Of a stretch of 64,000 bases of DNA, positions 36,456 to 44,829 are shown piece after piece. The stretch's first letter is position 1. Each line of letters starts with the position of its first letter. The position numbers and the translations under genes were made by a program. Source of the DNA: Pseudomonadota bacterium (GTDB taxonomy: Bacteria; Pseudomonadota; Gammaproteobacteria; Steroidobacterales; JBCBZW01); the NCBI GenBank assembly GCA_039193195.1, contig JBCCWS010000019.1, positions 1-64,000 of the forward strand, in the 5' to 3' direction. The notes under the pieces were generated by a model that was not told where the DNA came from, did not search any database, and worked only from the letters and a program-made list of their open reading frames with translations.

Positions 36456-37786
36456 CACTCGAACACTTCGCGCTCTATTCGATCTGGGGTCGCCTCCACC
36501 ACCACGGCGCCCATGCGCTCGAGCGAGGCGCGGGTTCGCGCCGCGGTGCGCCGGTACTCGCGAGCGGCAATGGCCGTAAAGATGGCTTCGCGGTCGGTGC
36601 TGCCTGCTTGCATCATCTGCTCCAGGGATTCGTCCTGCACGGCGACCACCATCGGCAGGTGCTTCGGGCGCAGCAGCAGCGTGGCCTCAGCGAGCTGGCC
36701 GCTGGCGGTGGCGTCGTCGAGCTGGGTGAAATTCAGCACCAGAGCTCGCTGCGGCAGGGCGCGAGCGAGCTGAATCACGGCACTGAGCGGGTTGCTCTCG
36801 TTCGCCTGCGTGCGGCAGCTGGCCAGGCAATCGCGCAAGCGTCGCAGGTGGGCCGGGCCGTGCCCTGGCGGGACGCTTGCGATGGGTGCGTCGGCGTAGG
36901 TCAGCAGGCCGCAGCGATCGCCCGCGTGATCGGCGAGCTCGGCTAGGCGCGCGCTGATGTTGACGGCGTGACCCAACGCATCGAGTTGCCCCACCCGCAG
37001 GCGACTACTGCGCCCGCAGTCAAGGGCGAAGAGGATGAGTAGCTGCTGCTCCTCTTCGGTCTCTCGCACGACGAGGGAGCCGCTACGCGCCGTGGCTTTC
37101 CAGTCGATCACCGACGGCGGATCGCCGACGCTGTAGCCGCGCAGGCTGCGGAACTCGCTGCCGCCGTAGGAGCGGATGGCCTGTCGGGTGCTGCCCAGCC
37201 GGTCGAGGGCGCTGCGTCGCCCGGCGCCCGCCAGCATGGCCGGTGACACGTGAGTGACGGCCGGTGCCTGGTCCGCCGTATCGCTCGGTGGACTGTTGTG
37301 TGCGTTGTCTTCCGTGTCCGGGCGCTCATGCAGGGGGACCGAGCGAATCCATTCGGCCAGACCGAAGAGCCCGCGGACCATCACGGGTTGGCGAGGCCAT
37401 GGGTGCTCTCCCAGGCGCTGCGGCACCTGGCTGAACGGTAGTGTGCGGTGCTCGTCCGGTCGCAGACGCACCTGCGCATCTTGCAAGTCTCCGGCGAACC
37501 ACACGGGCGGACGGGGTGCGTACGCGCAGCGAAGCGCCGAGCGCCCGATGTTGGTCACGTGCAATACCCAGTCGGTGGGCTCTCCCAGGTGCACGGACGG
37601 TGGCTGCTCCAATGTAGCGAGCAGGGGAGGGGTGGTGCTCAGCAGCCGCTCGATGAGCAGCGCCAGCATCAGGGCCACCGTGAGCCAGCGCCATAGGCCA
37701 GCCAGAGGTGCTCCCATCCACAGGCCGGCGATGCCAATGGTGGCGATGGCGGCGATCCAGACGATGGCAGGCCAGCGCAAGGTCAC
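36422..37786 (-). CDS. DUF58 protein
   Basis: A 454-residue protein with two N-terminal membrane helices (IVWIAAIATIGIAGLWMGA and LTVALMLALLIERLL), an immunoglobulin-like region, and then the DUF58 signature FRSLRGYSVGDPPSVIDWKATAR (about residues 218-240). A vWA-like domain follows (LLILFALDCGRSSRL with the metal-site-like Asp-x-Ser pattern modified). Such proteins are thought to be co-factors of MoxR ATPases in assembling envelope complexes. It follows the moxR gene by nine bases on the same strand and is the last gene of the cluster. Confidence 0.9.
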   Translation of the reverse strand: MTLRWPAIVWIAAIATIGIAGLWMGAPLAGLWRWLTVALMLALLIERLLSTTPPLLATLEQPPSVHLGEPTDWVLHVTNIGRSALRCAYAPRPPVWFAGDLQDAQVRLRPDEHRTLPFSQVPQRLGEHPWPRQPVMVRGLFGLAEWIRSVPLHERPDTEDNAHNSPPSDTADQAPAVTHVSPAMLAGAGRRSALDRLGSTRQAIRSYGGSEFRSLRGYSVGDPPSVIDWKATARSGSLVVRETEEEQQLLILFALDCGRSSRLRVGQLDALGHAVNISARLAELADHAGDRCGLLTYADAPIASVPPGHGPAHLRRLRDCLASCRTQANESNPLSAVIQLARALPQRALVLNFTQLDDATASGQLAEATLLLRPKHLPMVVAVQDESLEQMMQAGSTDREAIFTAIAAREYRRTAARTRASLERMGAVVVEATPDRIEREVFECYRRLRSDKRI

Positions 37787-37795
37787 GGGAGTGCC

Positions 37796-38785
37796 CTACT
37801 CCTGTGACTCGCCGGTAGGTGAGGGTACTGCGCCCTGCACACGTGGCACGGCGATACCTTCCACCAGTCGGCTCAGAGTCTCTTGCGCCGTGAGGCCGGC
37901 GATGCGCGCTTCCGGCGTTAGCACAATACGGTGAGCGCCGACGGCGTCGACGACGCCCTGCACGTCGTCCGGGCGCACGAAGTCAAAGCCCGAGCCGGCG
38001 GCGAGTACGCGGGCCATCAGCAGCATGGCCCGCGCAGCGCGCGTGGATAAGCCGAGGGCGATGCTCTGCGCTTGTCGCGTGGCCTCGCAGATGTTCACGA
38101 CGTACTCCACCAACGCCTGTTCGATGCGCGTGGCGGCTACCTCGTCACGCGCGGCACGGAGCAGGCTGCGCTCATCCTCGATAGCGGCGAGAGCATCCTG
38201 GTGCGCACTTCCCTCGGGCGATGCGTAACGTTGCAGCACCTGCACTTCTTCAGCCCGTGGCGCGTAGGTGAGGTCGAGGCGGATGAGGAAGCGATCCACC
38301 TGTGATTCAGGCAGGGGATAGGTGCCCTCGAAATCGATCGGGTTTTGAGTGGCGATGACCACAAAGTCTGCAGGCAGCTCACGGGTGTCCCCGTCGATAG
38401 TGGTGCGCTTCTCCTCCATCGCCTCCAGCAGCGCTGCCTGGGTTTTCGGCCCGGCGCGGTTTATCTCATCGACTAGCACCACATCGGCGAAGAGGGGGCC
38501 TGGTCGAAATTTGAACTCGGTGCCGTCGGGGCGAAAGACCGTGACGCCCGTGATGTCGGCCGGCAGTAGGTCAGGCGTCCCCTGCACCCGTCGAAACTGC
38601 CCCCCGAGCGCCTGGGCGAAGGAGCGCGCCAGCAACGTCTTGCCTATCCCCGGCGGACCTTCGAGCAGTGCGTGGCCGCCGGCGATTCGGGTCATGCCCA
38701 AAAGCCGTGCCGCTTGCCCCAGGCCGAAGACCCGTTCGCCAAGCTTGCTCTGGATCTGTTGCAGGTAGTGTTGTGTGGGGTTCAT
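37796..38785 (-). CDS. MoxR-family AAA+ ATPase
   Basis: A 329-residue chaperone-like ATPase. Walker A is GHALLEGPPGIGKTLLARSF and Walker B VVLVDEINRAGPKTQAALLE. Sensor 1 reads ADFVVIATQNPIDFEGTYPL and the arginine finger region PESQVDRFLIRLDL. The helix-2 insert of MoxR proteins is seen as ITGVTVFRPDGTEFKF. ATG 38785 is taken as the start, since MoxR proteins begin shortly before the ERVFGLGQ segment. A frame-open ATG at 38851 would overlap the upstream gene by 35 bases. It probably acts with the adjacent DUF58 protein on envelope or metal-containing targets; the target is unknown. Confidence 0.93.
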   Translation of the reverse strand: MNPTQHYLQQIQSKLGERVFGLGQAARLLGMTRIAGGHALLEGPPGIGKTLLARSFAQALGGQFRRVQGTPDLLPADITGVTVFRPDGTEFKFRPGPLFADVVLVDEINRAGPKTQAALLEAMEEKRTTIDGDTRELPADFVVIATQNPIDFEGTYPLPESQVDRFLIRLDLTYAPRAEEVQVLQRYASPEGSAHQDALAAIEDERSLLRAARDEVAATRIEQALVEYVVNICEATRQAQSIALGLSTRAARAMLLMARVLAAGSGFDFVRPDDVQGVVDAVGAHRIVLTPEARIAGLTAQETLSRLVEGIAVPRVQGAVPSPTGESQE

Positions 38786-38816
38786 AGGATGTGTAGTTCG
38801 ACTTTCCAAGTGGAGG

Positions 38817-40379
38817 TCAGCGAATCGCTTCGCTGAGTGCTTTGATGTCATGTTGAAGGGCGGCGTAGGAGACCCGACGTCCCGCCGCCATCGCGGAGAG
38901 GCGATCGACGATCGTCGCGACCAGATCTGGGTGCCTATCGCGCTCTTTGACTAAGCCGTCCTTGAGGGCGCTTTGGATAGGGAGGCGCCACTTGCGCGCC
39001 AGCTGCGCGCTAAGGGGCTCGAGAATGGCTTCGTAAACGGCGTCGCGGCGTAGGCGCAGATCGAGAAAGCCGGCACTCGCGCGTACCAGTTCGAGCTGGC
39101 CCATGCCAGCGGGCGCTTGGCGGTAGAGCGCTCGCGCCCAATCGCCATTGTTCGCCAACAGGTATCCTATCCAGAACAACAGCACGAAGCCTATGCTCGC
39201 GTACAGCCGCCAGTCGGAAACGAGATCCGACGATTCCAGGATGTCGTTTAGGCCCTGGTGCGCATCGTCGAAGATCACCGTACCGCCGTCACCGAGCCAG
39301 GTATCGATCAGGCGCATAGCGAAGCGCCGATTGCCGAAGCGGTGGAGCACATCGTTCGCCAGCAGGGAAGGATGCAGGAGCACGAGCACATCGCCCTGAC
39401 CTAGGGGAGCCTGCATCATGACGGGTTGTTCCGAGTCTGCGTGAGCCAGTAAGCGCTGCCACGTGTCCGCCCCTGGGGTGAGGATTTCGCGACAGCCGTT
39501 GCGACCGCGTAGTTCCCGCGTCACGAGACCGGTGGTCGGCAGCTCGTAGAGGGAGCCGCCGCACGCGGCGAGGTCGGCCTCGATACCGGCGCTAGCATCA
39601 TCATCATCGATGAGGCGAAGGGGGTTGGCGTCAGGAGTGGCTTCTTCTTCCTGCGCGCCACCTTGTCCTGCCTTGGTTGAGGTATTGGGGAAGGCTGGTA
39701 TCCACTGGTCGCCGTCCCAGGGCACGCGCAAGCCATCCAATCCGGCGGCAAACGGTTGACCAGGTGAGCTGGCAAGATCCACTGCCTCTGCAGAACCATG
39801 CACTAGGAGCCACCCCGGGACGTTCAGGGCATCCTCGAGCGAGTCGCGTATCTCGCCCATCGTCTCGCCGGCTGTCGCCGAGGTGTTATCGCCATCTGAT
39901 GCTTCCCCGTTGAGGGCTGGCGAGATCTCCTCGTCACCGTTCCATGTGATGAAGGGCCGCAGAGGCAGGCCGGTTAGGCGCCAGAGTGACCGAGTGAGGT
40001 CGAATCCATCGTAAATCCATGGCGCCGACTCCAGGTGTCCGCTCGCCACCAGTAGGGTATTTCCCTCACGTATCCAGTTCATAAGGTGAGCGATCTCATC
40101 CGCCTCGAAGAGCAGCACGGCCGGCACGTGGACGATCGCGAGATTTCCCGTTGGCGTGGAGAGTTCCGCAAGACTGCTCGAGGTGAACCGCACACGCTGG
40201 GAGTGAGTTGAGATCCGCGCGGTACCGAGCCAACGATGCAATGCGGCCAGGCCGAGCTCGCTCGTATTGTCGGTGGTCGGCCGCTCGGGCTCAGCATTCT
40301 CGTTGAAGCCCGGGATGACGAGTAGCGCGACGAGCATGAGGACTGCGCCGACCCAGAGCAATGTGCGTAGGCGGTCCAT
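38817..40379 (-). CDS. DUF4350-domain membrane protein
   Basis: A 520-residue protein starting at the ATGA overlap with the DUF4129 gene. An N-terminal helix (LLWVGAVLMLVALLVIPGF) precedes the DUF4350 fold, a GATase-like region with LGLAALHRWLG, GNLAIVHVPAVLLFEADEI and NWIREGNTLLVASG. A second membrane helix (YASIGFVLLFWIGYLLA) lies near residue 400 and a helical cytoplasmic tail follows. An acidic Ala/Glu-rich insertion sits in the middle (about 215-290). It belongs to the MoxR-associated envelope set and its biochemical function is unknown. Confidence 0.82.
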   Translation of the reverse strand: MDRLRTLLWVGAVLMLVALLVIPGFNENAEPERPTTDNTSELGLAALHRWLGTARISTHSQRVRFTSSSLAELSTPTGNLAIVHVPAVLLFEADEIAHLMNWIREGNTLLVASGHLESAPWIYDGFDLTRSLWRLTGLPLRPFITWNGDEEISPALNGEASDGDNTSATAGETMGEIRDSLEDALNVPGWLLVHGSAEAVDLASSPGQPFAAGLDGLRVPWDGDQWIPAFPNTSTKAGQGGAQEEEATPDANPLRLIDDDDASAGIEADLAACGGSLYELPTTGLVTRELRGRNGCREILTPGADTWQRLLAHADSEQPVMMQAPLGQGDVLVLLHPSLLANDVLHRFGNRRFAMRLIDTWLGDGGTVIFDDAHQGLNDILESSDLVSDWRLYASIGFVLLFWIGYLLANNGDWARALYRQAPAGMGQLELVRASAGFLDLRLRRDAVYEAILEPLSAQLARKWRLPIQSALKDGLVKERDRHPDLVATIVDRLSAMAAGRRVSYAALQHDIKALSEAIR

Positions 40380-41062
40380 CAGTCGTCCGCCGATAGGTGG
40401 GCCAACACCGCTGCCTGGCGTGCCTGTAACGCGGCCAGCTCCGCATCGTCGGGCTGCCAACCCGCAAACAGATTGCGGTCAGCGGCATCCGCGAGTGCCG
40501 ACAGATGCTGGCGTAAGGGGGCAGGCAACGTCGCCGCGTCTGCCAGCGTTCGGTTAGTTTGAAACGGCCCCACCTCGAGCAGGCGGGCTTGTGCGAGCGC
40601 CATACAGGTATGGATGAACAAGGCCGGTGCCCAATGTTCGCGTGGAAGTTCCGTGAGGGGGCGGGCGAAGTCGCCTCGCTCCAGGCCCGTAAGGTCGAGG
40701 GCCGGTGGGCGTGCCACCGGCGGAAAGTAGTGGCGCCAGGTGCGCCAAAGTGCAATAGCGACGAGCGCAGCTGCCCCGGCCAATATCGCAAAACCGATGA
40801 CGTTGATGATCGCTTCGCCATCGATCGGCGGAGCACCCAGCCCTGTTAGCCAGTTGTCGAGGCGCTCGATAGCCCCGACCAGCCACCCATCCTCGCCTCC
40901 GGTCACCTCCTGCAGCCAACGCCATGCCTTGCGCGCGACGTCCCGATACCAGGCCATCAGGCTATCGAGCGCAGCCGCCTCGGAAAGATCCAACTCCGCG
41001 ATGATCGGGTCGAGCGTTTCCGCATCTAGGCGCGACGGGCCGGGGCTTACCTCGTCAGCCAA
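40379..41062 (-). CDS. DUF4129-domain membrane protein
   Basis: A 227-residue protein with a cytoplasmic or periplasmic helical start (WYRDVARKAWRWLQEV). One clear membrane helix (IINVIGFAILAGAAALVAIALW) lies near 82-104. The DUF4129 C-terminal region contains ALFIHTCMALAQARLLEV and QTNRTLADAATLPAPLRQ. This domain is typical of proteins near transglutaminase or MoxR/DUF58 genes. The stop overlaps the next gene's start, so the two are translationally coupled. Confidence 0.8.
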   Translation of the reverse strand: MADEVSPGPSRLDAETLDPIIAELDLSEAAALDSLMAWYRDVARKAWRWLQEVTGGEDGWLVGAIERLDNWLTGLGAPPIDGEAIINVIGFAILAGAAALVAIALWRTWRHYFPPVARPPALDLTGLERGDFARPLTELPREHWAPALFIHTCMALAQARLLEVGPFQTNRTLADAATLPAPLRQHLSALADAADRNLFAGWQPDDAELAALQARQAAVLAHLSADD

Positions 41063-41139
41063 GGATCAACACTGCCCGCGGCATGAGCCCTCCGCAGCAC
41101 AGTAGCGCCGTGCCTGTGGCGGATCGACGACGGAGGTGC

Positions 41140-41949
41140 TCACCCCGCGCTGCTGATGCCAGGTTGCAGCTCGGCGAGTTGCTCGTCGAGATCAGCGCCT
41201 TCCTTGCGCAACACGAGATCGTTGTACAGCACAAGGGCCATCCACGAGTACATGGGCATCACCAGCACCAACACAACCCAGTTGAGGATGAAGTCTGCGG
41301 TGGTGGTCAAGGCGCTCGAGCCCGATGCCACGCTGATTGCAGCCACGATACCGATGCCTATGTAGAAGACGAAGGACACCGCGAAGAGGATCACGCTGAC
41401 CAGCGTCAGGACGGACGCCGTACGCCACCAGTTGCCGCCCCAGACCAGGGCGTGGCTGCGCCAGAGGGCGCCCCAGCTTCCCCGCTCCTCGAAGTAGGGG
41501 ACGTAGAAAAACAACGACATACTGACCGTGAGGATGATGCCCGGAATCAGCAGCGCCACTGAGCCAAGCATCACCAACACCATGTAAAGGAGCATTAGGA
41601 CGATCATCGGCACCGCGCGCTTCAGGGCAACGAGCACATCCTTGAGGAGCGAGATCGGCTCTGCGCGAGCCACCGCCACCTGACGGTGAAGGATGATGCC
41701 CACCATGAGCACGAGGGACAGGAACATCAGCGGAAACAGCACTGCAAACTCCAAAAGCGTTTGCTCGATGATCGCCGGGTCCGTTTCGGTCTCCAGTCCG
41801 GCTGTCCGCGCGTTGAGGAAGGACATCGTCAACGAATAGGGCAGGGCGGCGATCGCCGCAGCTGGCAAAATCTTGGCAAATCCCTGTCGAAACAGCGTGA
41901 AACCGCCGTCTAGGATGCCGCCGATACTGAGAGGCTGATTAGAAAGCAT
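41140..41949 (-). CDS. Multi-span membrane protein of the MoxR cluster
   Basis: A 269-residue integral membrane protein. It starts MLSNQPLSIGGILDGGFTLFRQGF, an amphipathic opening found in DUF-type proteins related to the glycerophosphoryl-diesterase membrane domain. Six hydrophobic segments follow, including FPLMFLSLVLMVGIIL, MIVLMLLYMVLVMLGSVALL and LTLVSVILFAVSFVFYIGI. A cytoplasmic Glu-rich tail ends the protein. ATG 41964, five codons earlier, is equally possible. It is the first gene of the minus-strand cluster, 77 bases before the DUF4129 gene. Its function is unknown. Confidence 0.78.
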   Translation of the reverse strand: MLSNQPLSIGGILDGGFTLFRQGFAKILPAAAIAALPYSLTMSFLNARTAGLETETDPAIIEQTLLEFAVLFPLMFLSLVLMVGIILHRQVAVARAEPISLLKDVLVALKRAVPMIVLMLLYMVLVMLGSVALLIPGIILTVSMSLFFYVPYFEERGSWGALWRSHALVWGGNWWRTASVLTLVSVILFAVSFVFYIGIGIVAAISVASGSSALTTTADFILNWVVLVLVMPMYSWMALVLYNDLVLRKEGADLDEQLAELQPGISSAG

Positions 41950-42110
41950 AGGGTGCGCTCGCATCTGCTATTGATATTGCCCAGCCGGGCGTTTCCGCGA
42001 TGGTACCTAATGCGTCAGCGAATACGAAAATCTATCGTCACCACATACGCTCACTCGCTGAGCGTCACGGATCTGATCGCGCGGGCGCACCCCGTTGCCT
42101 TCCCCTGGTT

Positions 42111-42338
42111 CTATCGATCTCGATCCGACCGATCGACTCCGACGATCCGCATCAGCGCGCTCTTCTCGCAGCGCCTGGTTTGCGCCGACGTTGTCAACAG
42201 GGTGCTAAACCACGCGGTGATCAGCAACAGCAGGAGCAAAGGCCCGCTGTCGCCGCCACGCGTGAGCAACGCCGCTGCGATGATCGCTGCGGCCCAGCTG
42301 AGCGCATTTGCAATCGTCCGATTCTTCTCTGATTTCAT
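42111..42338 (-). CDS. Small membrane protein
   Basis: A 75-residue protein beginning at the ATGA overlap with the XRE regulator stop. It has two hydrophobic segments, [18 protein letters not shown] and [17 protein letters not shown], and a basic tail. The tight coupling to the regulator gene supports its reality. No family was recognised. It is the last gene of a three-gene operon. Confidence 0.6.
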   Translation of the reverse strand: MKSEKNRTIANALSWAAAIIAAALLTRGGDSGPLLLLLLITAWFSTLLTTSAQTRRCEKSALMRIVGVDRSDRDR

Positions 42339-42577
42339 TGGCTCTGTCCTCTAACACTCGTCGTTGATGCTGCATCGGCCAGTTGGAAGATGTCCTCTAC
42401 CGCCACGCCGAAACGGCGTGCCAACTTCAGGGCAATGATGGTGGATGGGACGAAACGGCCCACCTCGATGGTGCTGATGGTCTTTCGTGAAACGCCGATC
42501 TCTCGCGCCAGGTCAGCTTGGCTGAGGCGGTGTTCGGCGCGGAACACGCGGATTCGGTTACGTAGGGCGCTGCTCAT
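42335..42577 (-). CDS. XRE-family transcriptional regulator
   Basis: An 80-residue DNA-binding protein made almost entirely of one HTH domain: [40 protein letters not shown] and [11 protein letters not shown]-type text, ending VEDIFQLAD. This compact form is typical of YozG/YgzD-like regulators encoded with small membrane proteins. ATG 42577 overlaps the stop of the upstream membrane gene by four bases. An inverted repeat 17 bases before the operon start is a possible operator, so autoregulation is likely. Confidence 0.92.
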   Translation of the reverse strand: MSSALRNRIRVFRAEHRLSQADLAREIGVSRKTISTIEVGRFVPSTIIALKLARRFGVAVEDIFQLADAASTTSVRGQSQ

Positions 42578-43059
42578 AGCTGGTCTGGGGAACGATCGCC
42601 TATCGTTTGAGCAAAGAACGAACCTGCCAGCATCCATAGGGTCACGGTGAGCAAGGCGTTGAGGATCACGTGGGAGTCAACTGACGGTGGGAGCTGATTC
42701 ACCGCGATCTCCAGCGCCACGAGCACGAGAAAGGTGGTCGTAAAGGCCGCCACGCATGCGCGGCGAAACACATCGAGTAAGTAGCCGTCGCAGGAGGCTC
42801 TGCTACAGGCTGTGCGTCGCCGCGCCACCGCAAAGCGTAGTACCGCGGGCAGCACCAGAAGCAGGATGCAGCCTGCGAGGGTCAGTCGAACCCATCTGAA
42901 GCTCTCCTGCGCCTCAGGGCCGAACCAGACTGCGGCGACCGTGAGCGCGTGCCCGGTGCCGAGCAGCACGAGGCCCAAAGTGGTGCGCATGAGCAACGTG
43001 TCAGCAAGTTGCGCGAGATCGAAGGTTGGCGCCTGGCCCGTACGGCTGTTTTGAGTCAC
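42574..43059 (-). CDS. Membrane protein encoded with XRE regulator
   Basis: A 161-residue protein starting at GTG 43059. Four membrane helices are visible: [60 protein letters not shown] and [20 protein letters not shown] basic, Cys-containing loop ([18 protein letters not shown]) follows helix 2. It is the first gene of the operon. Small HTH plus membrane-protein pairs of this kind occur widely, but the signal is unknown. Confidence 0.7.
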   Translation of the reverse strand: MTQNSRTGQAPTFDLAQLADTLLMRTTLGLVLLGTGHALTVAAVWFGPEAQESFRWVRLTLAGCILLLVLPAVLRFAVARRRTACSRASCDGYLLDVFRRACVAAFTTTFLVLVALEIAVNQLPPSVDSHVILNALLTVTLWMLAGSFFAQTIGDRSPDQL

Positions 43060-43075
43060 CAGATTCTCATAATGA

Positions 43076-43098
43076 TACCTTAGAGTGTCTATAAGATA
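43076..43098. promoter_or_regulatory. Inverted repeat, candidate operator of the XRE operon
   Basis: TACCTTAGAG (43076-43085) and CTATAAGATA (43089-43098) form a 10-bp inverted repeat with 8 matching positions around a TGT centre. It lies 17 bases upstream of the GTG start of the membrane-XRE-membrane operon, in an AT-rich patch that is the natural promoter position. Confidence 0.45.
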
Positions 43099-43221
43099 GC
43101 GGAAGGTGGCATTTTAGGCAAGTCCTGCGATGGGGCATGTCACCGCGCTGTCGCCCGCACGGATGTTGTTTGCTGAGGGTCCGGTCGCTAGTAGGCGGTG
43201 GCTCGAGTCGCGTTGGGCGCC

Positions 43222-43710
43222 CGTGACCAGCTAGTTCGTCGAAACAGCGGTCGGCGCTGCCGATGTGCGCTGTACCGCGATTCGTGTTGATCCGCCGCTT
43301 GTCCCAACGATCACAACGGATAGCGAGTTTGACAACGATCTTGAGGGCTCCCTGGCAGCGCCGATCGTCGAGAATTTGAGCCAGGCAGAGTCGGTGGTCT
43401 CATTGGACGTGTGTCGGCGCACTACCACTCGGGGTGCGACAATCAGGAGAACGTGGCGCTGATCGCGAGCCCGTCGCCCACTCTCCTCAAGGTCAACTTG
43501 GAATGGGCCCATCCGGGTAGCGGGCTTTCCGTGAACTTCATAGGGAAAACCTCACTAATGACACCGATGGTTCGCTCTTCTCGACCGACCTCACCCGAGC
43601 AGCATTCGAGTCAACAGCGCTGTGGAAGCACCTCGAAGCCACGGTGGCCAGCTGGCTCGGCTTCGATGTAGCCTTAAGCTCCGAGTATTCGCGAATGGCT
43701 TGATAGGGCG
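43222..43710 (+). other. Possible decayed coding region of unknown origin
   Basis: Protein-like text appears in successive plus-strand frames. FVETAVGAADVRC and FDNDLEGSLAAPIVENLSQ occur near 43230-43400. HYHSGCDNQENVALIASPS and LLKVNLEWAHPGSGLSV occur near 43420-43530. NLTNDTDGSLFSTDLTRAAF and WLGFDVALSSEYSRMA occur near 43545-43702. Each stops or drifts outside its part. Two indels would join them into about 155 residues. I recognise no family; this could be a shredded gene or chance. Confidence 0.3.
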
Positions 43711-44667
43711 ATGTCCGAAGTTCGCACATATTCCACCGGCGACGTTCGCAAGCGGCATCGGCTGGCCTATTGGAACGATACGCTTTCCCAGTCGTTCACC
43801 CGGAAGTTTGTCGAACCGCGCGAGGCCGACAGCTTCGAGGGCCGCTTCGAGATCGTGCGCGCGGGCGAATGCAACATCGCGAACGTCGTTCAGGGCGCGT
43901 CGGACGTCATCCATACGTGGCAGCATGCCCGGCGCGATGACCCGGCGGTCACCTTCCACCTGCAGGTGTTCGGTGAGACCATCAACGAGCAGGACCAGCG
44001 GGTCATTCGACTTGGCCCCGGTGAGTTCTGCATTTGCAGCAGTGAACGGCCCTACGATGTGCGGATGGATCGCAACATGGGCTTGTTCGTCATCAAGATC
44101 CCGCGGGAGCGATTCCTAGCGGTCTGCCCGGAACTCGACAAGTACGTGTGCCGCCGTGTGAGCGGTCAGAACGGCACCGGCAAAATTCTCACCGCGTTCC
44201 TGCAGAGTTTCTGGCGAGAGTTGCTGCTGGGCATGCCCAACGAGCAGGCCGGCGCCATGGCCGACGTAGGCATTGGGCTGATAGGGCAGGCGATCCAGGA
44301 TCCCAACGAGGGGTCGGACCGTCGCGGCGGGGGCACCTCACGGATCTACGAGATTCAGGAGTACATAGAGCGGCACCTCGCCGATGCGGCGCTCACTCCA
44401 GCGGAGATCGCCCGTACCTTTGCCATGTCGACACGCAATTTGCACCGGATCTTTGCGGATAACACCTCGAGCGTCGGCGCCTACATCAAGCAGCGGCGCC
44501 TGGAGCGCGCGCGAGAGATTCTGGGTGACAAGCAGTTTGCGAACCTGCGCATTGCCGACACGGCGCTGATGGTCGGCTTTACCAACCTCGCTCATTTCTC
44601 TACGGCGTTCAAACAGGCGTATGGCGCGTCGCCGTACAACTTTCGGTCGTATATGCTCAAGCGCTAG
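43711..44667 (+). CDS. AraC-family regulator with AraC_binding_2-type sensor domain
   Basis: A 318-residue regulator. The N-terminal cupin-like ligand domain is of the FeaR type: AYWNDTLSQSFTRKFVEP, FHLQVFGETINEQDQRVI, LGPGEFCICSSERPYDV. The C-terminal double HTH is LTPAEIARTFAMSTRNLHRIF, then ARIADTALMVGF-like text (RIADTALMVGFTNLAHFSTAF) and YGASPYNFRSYML. It probably activates the TonB-dependent receptor gene that follows 162 bases downstream on the same strand. A structurally similar but broken regulator is divergent from a second, related receptor at 49.6-52 kb. Confidence 0.93.
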   Translation: MSEVRTYSTGDVRKRHRLAYWNDTLSQSFTRKFVEPREADSFEGRFEIVRAGECNIANVVQGASDVIHTWQHARRDDPAVTFHLQVFGETINEQDQRVIRLGPGEFCICSSERPYDVRMDRNMGLFVIKIPRERFLAVCPELDKYVCRRVSGQNGTGKILTAFLQSFWRELLLGMPNEQAGAMADVGIGLIGQAIQDPNEGSDRRGGGTSRIYEIQEYIERHLADAALTPAEIARTFAMSTRNLHRIFADNTSSVGAYIKQRRLERAREILGDKQFANLRIADTALMVGFTNLAHFSTAFKQAYGASPYNFRSYMLKR

Positions 44668-44829
44668 TCCCGCGGTGGCGCGGAGCGAAAAATCGCATTC
44701 GCTCTCACCAAAGCACCCGTCCTACAAAACCAATAGCGTCCCTCCCTGGGGGCCAGGCGGCCGTCGCCAGGGCTTGGGTCCACTCCTGAGCATCCTCCGA
44801 CTGCCGTGAATCAAGGAAGGGGGAGAGTT

